From positions 558,001-622,000 of the forward strand of contig JANUWF010003370.1 in assembly GCA_026120185.1 (NCBI GenBank): DNA of 64,000 nucleotides. Reading direction: 5' to 3'. The position numbers were made by a program, and so were the translations under genes. The first letter of the stretch is position 1. Each line of letters opens with the position of its first letter. Below the pieces are notes generated by a model. It was not told the origin of the DNA, ran no database searches, and saw only the letters and a list, made by a program, of their open reading frames with translations. Shown piece by piece: positions 60,494-64,000 of this stretch. This DNA is from Voacanga thouarsii (Eukaryota; Streptophyta; Magnoliopsida; Gentianales; Apocynaceae).

Positions 60494-61874
60494 CTTGCTA
60501 AACGATTAGGTTGATTCATCTGTGTTAATCGTATTGTTGAATACATGTATATATGTATATATGAATTTAAACGGTATGTATCAGCATGTTCGCATGATTA
60601 TGATTTTAGAATACTTAGCATGTAGACTGCCTAAATTAGGTTTAATATGTGCGTCTTAGTCACCTGATCAGACCAGATTAGTTGCAGATTGTCTGTAAAT
60701 TGGTCTGTTTTAATATGATATGGTATCGTAAGCATGCTATCCGTCGTTCTATATTTACGAATTGTTTTTATTAATCGGCCATGATAATATGTTATCTGTA
60801 TAAATATGATTAAAAGAACGCATATTGTCTGTAATATGAATTTTCACGGCGATGGTTACTAAGGGGTCCGAACGTTAATTTGATTAATATTCGGAAATCG
60901 GAAGGCAAAATCTCATTCAATGAGAGAAAGAAAAATCGTTCTTGGACCCCGCAGGGGCACTGCCCCTTGGCCTCGCCAGGTGCGTTGCCCCTTGGAACCC
61001 CAACTAACTGTTCGTTGTGTGTTATTCGTCAATGTTTTCGATTGTAGTTGTGGATTATTTTGAATAGTGCATAGCATGGCCCGTTTCATCCCAATGTGAT
61101 TGGCTGGTTACATTATGGTTGTTTTAAGTTGTAATTTTTAAATACGGCCTGCGTGTCGTTTTTCATTGTTGTAAAATTGTACTGCTTTCCTAGAATAGGA
61201 ATTATTTTAATTTTACTATCCAATGTAAAAGAAGACGGCAGCCGACATTTACAACCAAGGAAGAGTATGCTCAAGCCATTAGAGAATGCTTAAGGAGTTC
61301 ATATACCTAGATTGACCATCTCGATCTTCACTTTGCTCGTGATGATCAACATAGGTTATGGGCCATGCTATGTCACTTTTATTTATGTCTTACATGCATA
61401 TTTGATATGTTTATTTCCTGCTTACTACAATCAAATTTTTTTTTTAAAAGAAAAAGAAAAAAAATTTAAGTGTTAAATGCCTTCCAAAATCAAACACTTG
61501 TTATTACTTGGATCATCATATGGTCATTCCTACCAAAGTAGGATGCTTTTGATTATCTGAGTGAGATAAGATGGAAAATAGTTTTCCATATGTTTGATAT
61601 GGTTTGACTTAACTAGGCTATCAAAATGGTTTTGGGCCCAGGGCATTTTATGAGATATTTTTAGCCGGGACATTTGATGTCTATCTCATTTAAAATTAGA
61701 GTTTTATTTAATTATAAGATTAAAGCCAAAGCTTACTTATGATTAAAATAAAATACTTTTCCCCACTACGAAACATCAAAATGTTGAAGTTTCAAAAAGT
61801 TTAAATGCTTTTAGTGGGAGTTTTTCGTTAGAGTCTCAAAAATTAATTACTTTGCATATTTTTGTATGTAGATA
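60494..61874 (+). other. Untranslated leader of copia-4
   Basis: A long leader between PBS and gag with no credible ORF. It holds a GC-rich segment (60946-60998) in AT-rich surroundings: AGGGGC-ACT-GCCCCT can form a 6-bp stem, and GCCCCTTGG is repeated twice. This may be an RNA dimerisation or packaging signal, which is inference from position only. Confidence 0.6.
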
Positions 61875-62903
61875 ATGGCAACAAACAGTTGGAATAATTC
61901 ATTGCGATCTGTGCTTGAGAAAGACAAGCTTAGTGGGACTAACTTTCTTGATTGGGCACGAAACTTAAGAATTGTTCTTAAGCAAGAAAAAAGGCTCTAT
62001 GTTCTTGAAAATCCTATTCCCCCTGCTCTAGCAAATAACGCCTCAAAAGCTAAAAAAGATGCTTATAGTAAGCACAAAGATGACTCCAACGATGTTACTT
62101 GCCTCATGCTAGCAACCATGAACTCTGAACTTCAAAAACAGTTTAAAGAAGCAGAGGCATATGACATGATTGTGCATCTCAAGGAAATGTTCCAAGAGCA
62201 AGCACGACAAGAGAGATTTGAAACTCACAAGGCGTTAAATGCATGTAAGATGGTTTCTGGCACCTCAGTAAGTGCTCATGTCCTTAAAATGAAGGGCTAT
62301 CTAGATCATCTTGATAAGCTTGGTGCTCCTGTTAATCATGACATGGCCACGGATTTGATCTTGGGCTCTTTACCTACTGAGTATGACCAGTTTGTCATGA
62401 ATTTGAACATGCATAATATGGAGAAATCCATTACTGAATTGCATGGGATGCTAAAACAAGCTGAACTGAACATTAAGAAAAATACTTCTAGTGTTTTAAT
62501 GGTTCAAAAAGGGAAAGGCCAAAAGAACAACCAAAAGGGCAAGGTCATGGCTAGTAAAGGTAAGGACAAGGCAAAGTCCAAGTTCAAGCCCAAACCTAAG
62601 GCCAAGACACCAAAGGAGGGAGCTTGCCACCATTGTGGAGAACAAGAACATTGGTTAAGAAATTGCAAGCTCTATTTGGAAGCAAAGAAAAAGAAGAAAA
62701 GTGAGACTGCCGCTTCAAGTATTTATGTTATTGAAATTAATTTATCTACTTCTGATTCATGGGTATTGAATACCGGTTGTGGATCTCACATTTGTGTAAA
62801 TGTGCAGGGTCTAAAAAGGAGTAGAGCCTTGGCAAAAGGCGAGGTGGACCTACGAGTTGCGAATGGAGCAAAAGTTGCTGCGATGAGTTGTAGGAACTTT
62901 TGA
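61875..62903 (+). CDS. gag and protease start of copia-4 polyprotein
   Basis: The 342-codon frame starts at the ATG after GTAGATA (61875). The N-terminus (KDKLSGTNFLDWARNLRIVL, about residues 17-36) and the following Leu-rich helices form a UBN2-type copia gag (to about residue 210). A Lys-rich stretch precedes the zinc knuckle CHHCGEQEHWLRNC (CX2CX4HX4C, about residue 252). The protease site reads DSWVLNTGCGSHI near residue 295: the catalytic Asp of D-T-G is Asn, a single base change that should inactivate the protease. Gag would assemble the particle and bind RNA. The frame then shifts at about 62890 and ends at 62903, while pre-integrase sequence continues in another frame. Confidence 0.9.
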   Translation: MATNSWNNSLRSVLEKDKLSGTNFLDWARNLRIVLKQEKRLYVLENPIPPALANNASKAKKDAYSKHKDDSNDVTCLMLATMNSELQKQFKEAEAYDMIVHLKEMFQEQARQERFETHKALNACKMVSGTSVSAHVLKMKGYLDHLDKLGAPVNHDMATDLILGSLPTEYDQFVMNLNMHNMEKSITELHGMLKQAELNIKKNTSSVLMVQKGKGQKNNQKGKVMASKGKDKAKSKFKPKPKAKTPKEGACHHCGEQEHWLRNCKLYLEAKKKKKSETAASSIYVIEINLSTSDSWVLNTGCGSHICVNVQGLKRSRALAKGEVDLRVANGAKVAAMSCRNF

Positions 62904-63438
62904 ATTAATTTTGCCCAGTGGGCTTGTTTTAGAACTGAACAATTGTTTTTATGTTCCTGCTATGAGTAGGAATATTATTTCAGTTTCTTGTTTGGATTTA
63001 GAAGGTTTTGAATTTGTTATTAGGAATAACATTTGCTCCATTAATAAAAACGGCATTTTTTATGGAGATGCTTCATTATCGAATGGGCTTTATATTCTAA
63101 ATCTTCATGGATCTTCAGACATGTCTATCTATAATATAAATACTAAGAGATTGAAATCCAATGATTTAAATCAGACTTATTTCTGGCATTGTCGTTTGGG
63201 CCATATAAATGAGAAACGCATAACAAAGCTTCATAATGATGGGCTTCTAAAATTGTTTGATTTAGAATCTTACAAAACATGTTATTCTTGTTTATTAGGC
63301 AAAATGACTAAAGTGCCTTTCAAGAGACAAAATGAAAGGGCAACTGATTTATTGGGCCTAATACATACTGATGTATATGGACCAATGAATTCACTTGCTA
63401 GAGGAGGATTTCAGTACTTCATTACATTTACGAGATGA
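62892..63438 (+). pseudogene. Protease end, pre-integrase and integrase N-terminus of copia-4
   Basis: In the second frame VGTFELILPSGLVLELNNCF follows from the protease, then VPAMSRNIISVSCLDLEGF. The integrase zinc-binding region reads FWHCRLGHINEKRITKLHND and later YKTCYSCLLGKMTKVPF (H...H, C-x-x-C). The first catalytic Asp is in LIHTDVYGPM, followed by ARGGFQYFITF. A frameshift at 62890 separates it from gag and another near 63434 ends it. Function would be integration of element DNA. Confidence 0.88.
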
Positions 63439-64000
63439 TTTCAGCGAGATATGGCTACCTGTATACGATGAAACACAAATCTGAATCGTTCCAGAAATTC
63501 AAAGAATTTCAAAATGAAGTACAAAATCAACTTGGCAAAAGTATCAAAACACTTCGATCGGATCGAGGTGGTGAATACTTAAGTCACGAGTTTGACGAGC
63601 ATCTTAAAAATTGTGGAATTATTTCCCAATTAACTCCACCAGGAACACCTCAATGGAATGGTGTATACGAACGGAGAAATCGGACTTTATTAGATATGGT
63701 TCGATCAATGATGAGTCAAACTGATCTTCCAATCTCCTTTTGGGGTTATGCCTTGGAGACTGCTGCATTCATACTAAATCGAGTTCCATCTAAATCGGTT
63801 CAGAAAATGCCATATGAGATATGGACTGGGAGACAACCTAGTTTGTTATTTTTGAAGATTTGGGGTTGTGAAGTTTATGTAAAGCGTTTATTATATGATA
63901 AACTTGCACCTAAATCGGATAAATGCATATTTGTGGGGTATCCTAAAGAAACTAAAGGATATCAATTTTATCTCCCAAAAGAAAATAGAATAATTGTTGC
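63435..64000 (+). pseudogene. Integrase core of copia-4, continuing past the window
   Basis: After two single-base shifts near 63434 and 63448 the frame reads DDFS, then RYGYLYTMKHKSESFQKF, TLRSDRGGEYLSHEFDEHLK and GTPQWNGVYERRNRTLLDMV. The second catalytic Asp (SDRGGEY) and Glu (the E of Y-E-R-R-N) of the D,D-35-E triad are present; the usual Asn-Gly-Val-Ala/Val-Glu context is kept. Then AAFILNRVPSKSVQKMPYEI and CIFVGYPKETKGYQFYLP follow, with the window ending in the C-terminal region. Confidence 0.88.

Larger units (their letters stand above)
58947..64000 (+). mobile_element. Ty1/copia element (copia-4), 5' part, cut by the window end
   Basis: It has a 1532-bp 5' LTR, a perfect primer-binding site, a 1.38-kb leader, gag, protease and integrase in order on the plus strand. 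It inserted into gypsy-2 pol with TCGTC as left flank (58942-58946). The same family supplied the two solo LTRs in copia-1. Gag type and LTR length suggest an Angela/SIRE-like lineage, but this is tentative. Few breaks in the coding region make it the best preserved element here. RT, RNase H and the 3' LTR lie beyond 64000. Confidence 0.9.

Overview
This window looks like repeat-rich nuclear DNA of a flowering plant, probably a eudicot. It is AT-rich, full of long microsatellites, and almost entirely built of nested transposable elements. No intact host gene, tRNA or rRNA gene was found. The only host-gene-like signals are two or three exon-like stretches in the first 3.4 kb. All coordinates, splice sites and target-site duplications (TSDs) were read by eye; lineage names are tentative.

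Layout. 1-6.3 kb: low-copy AT-rich DNA with an exon pair on the minus strand (1068-1145 and 1396-2430). The larger exon is split by a non-autonomous hAT element with 8-bp TSDs. A foldback, Mutator-like element with roughly 300-bp arms lies at 4797-5919. 6.4-6.8 kb and 19.2-19.6 kb: two halves of an eroded, unrecognised coding region. They are separated by a minus-strand Ty1/copia element (6804-19201, TSD TATTG), which was itself hit by two solo LTRs of one copia family in opposite orientations and by one 4.3-kb gypsy solo LTR.

20.3-36.5 kb: what appears to be one Mutator-like element (MULE) on the minus strand. It carries the C-terminal part of a MURA-type transposase (SWIM and CCHC-like zinc fingers) followed by a multi-exon plant mobile domain (PMD) gene. 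Two gypsy solo LTRs and a decayed copia element interrupt it. Removing each insertion and one TSD copy joins the flanking sequence, and in the two clearest PMD exons it restores the reading frame.

36.5-49.7 kb: a 3' LTR and decayed interior of the gypsy family that also gave the solo LTRs, then a truncated Athila-type gypsy element (LTR, PBS, gag, 3' tail), a 240-bp gypsy LTR scrap, and the RNase H end plus 3' LTR of a second member of the decayed copia family. 49.7-58.9 kb: the 3' LTR (split by a fifth gypsy LTR copy) and degraded pol of another chromovirus-like gypsy element. 58.9-64 kb: the youngest-looking element, a plus-strand copia with 5' LTR, PBS, gag, protease and integrase, cut by the window end.

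The most interesting signals are the MURA plus PMD arrangement, a tRNA-like A-box/B-box module at a fixed place in all five large gypsy LTRs, the length-variable microsatellite at one LTR site, the repeated solo-LTR outcome with perfect TSDs, and the exon-splitting hAT element.
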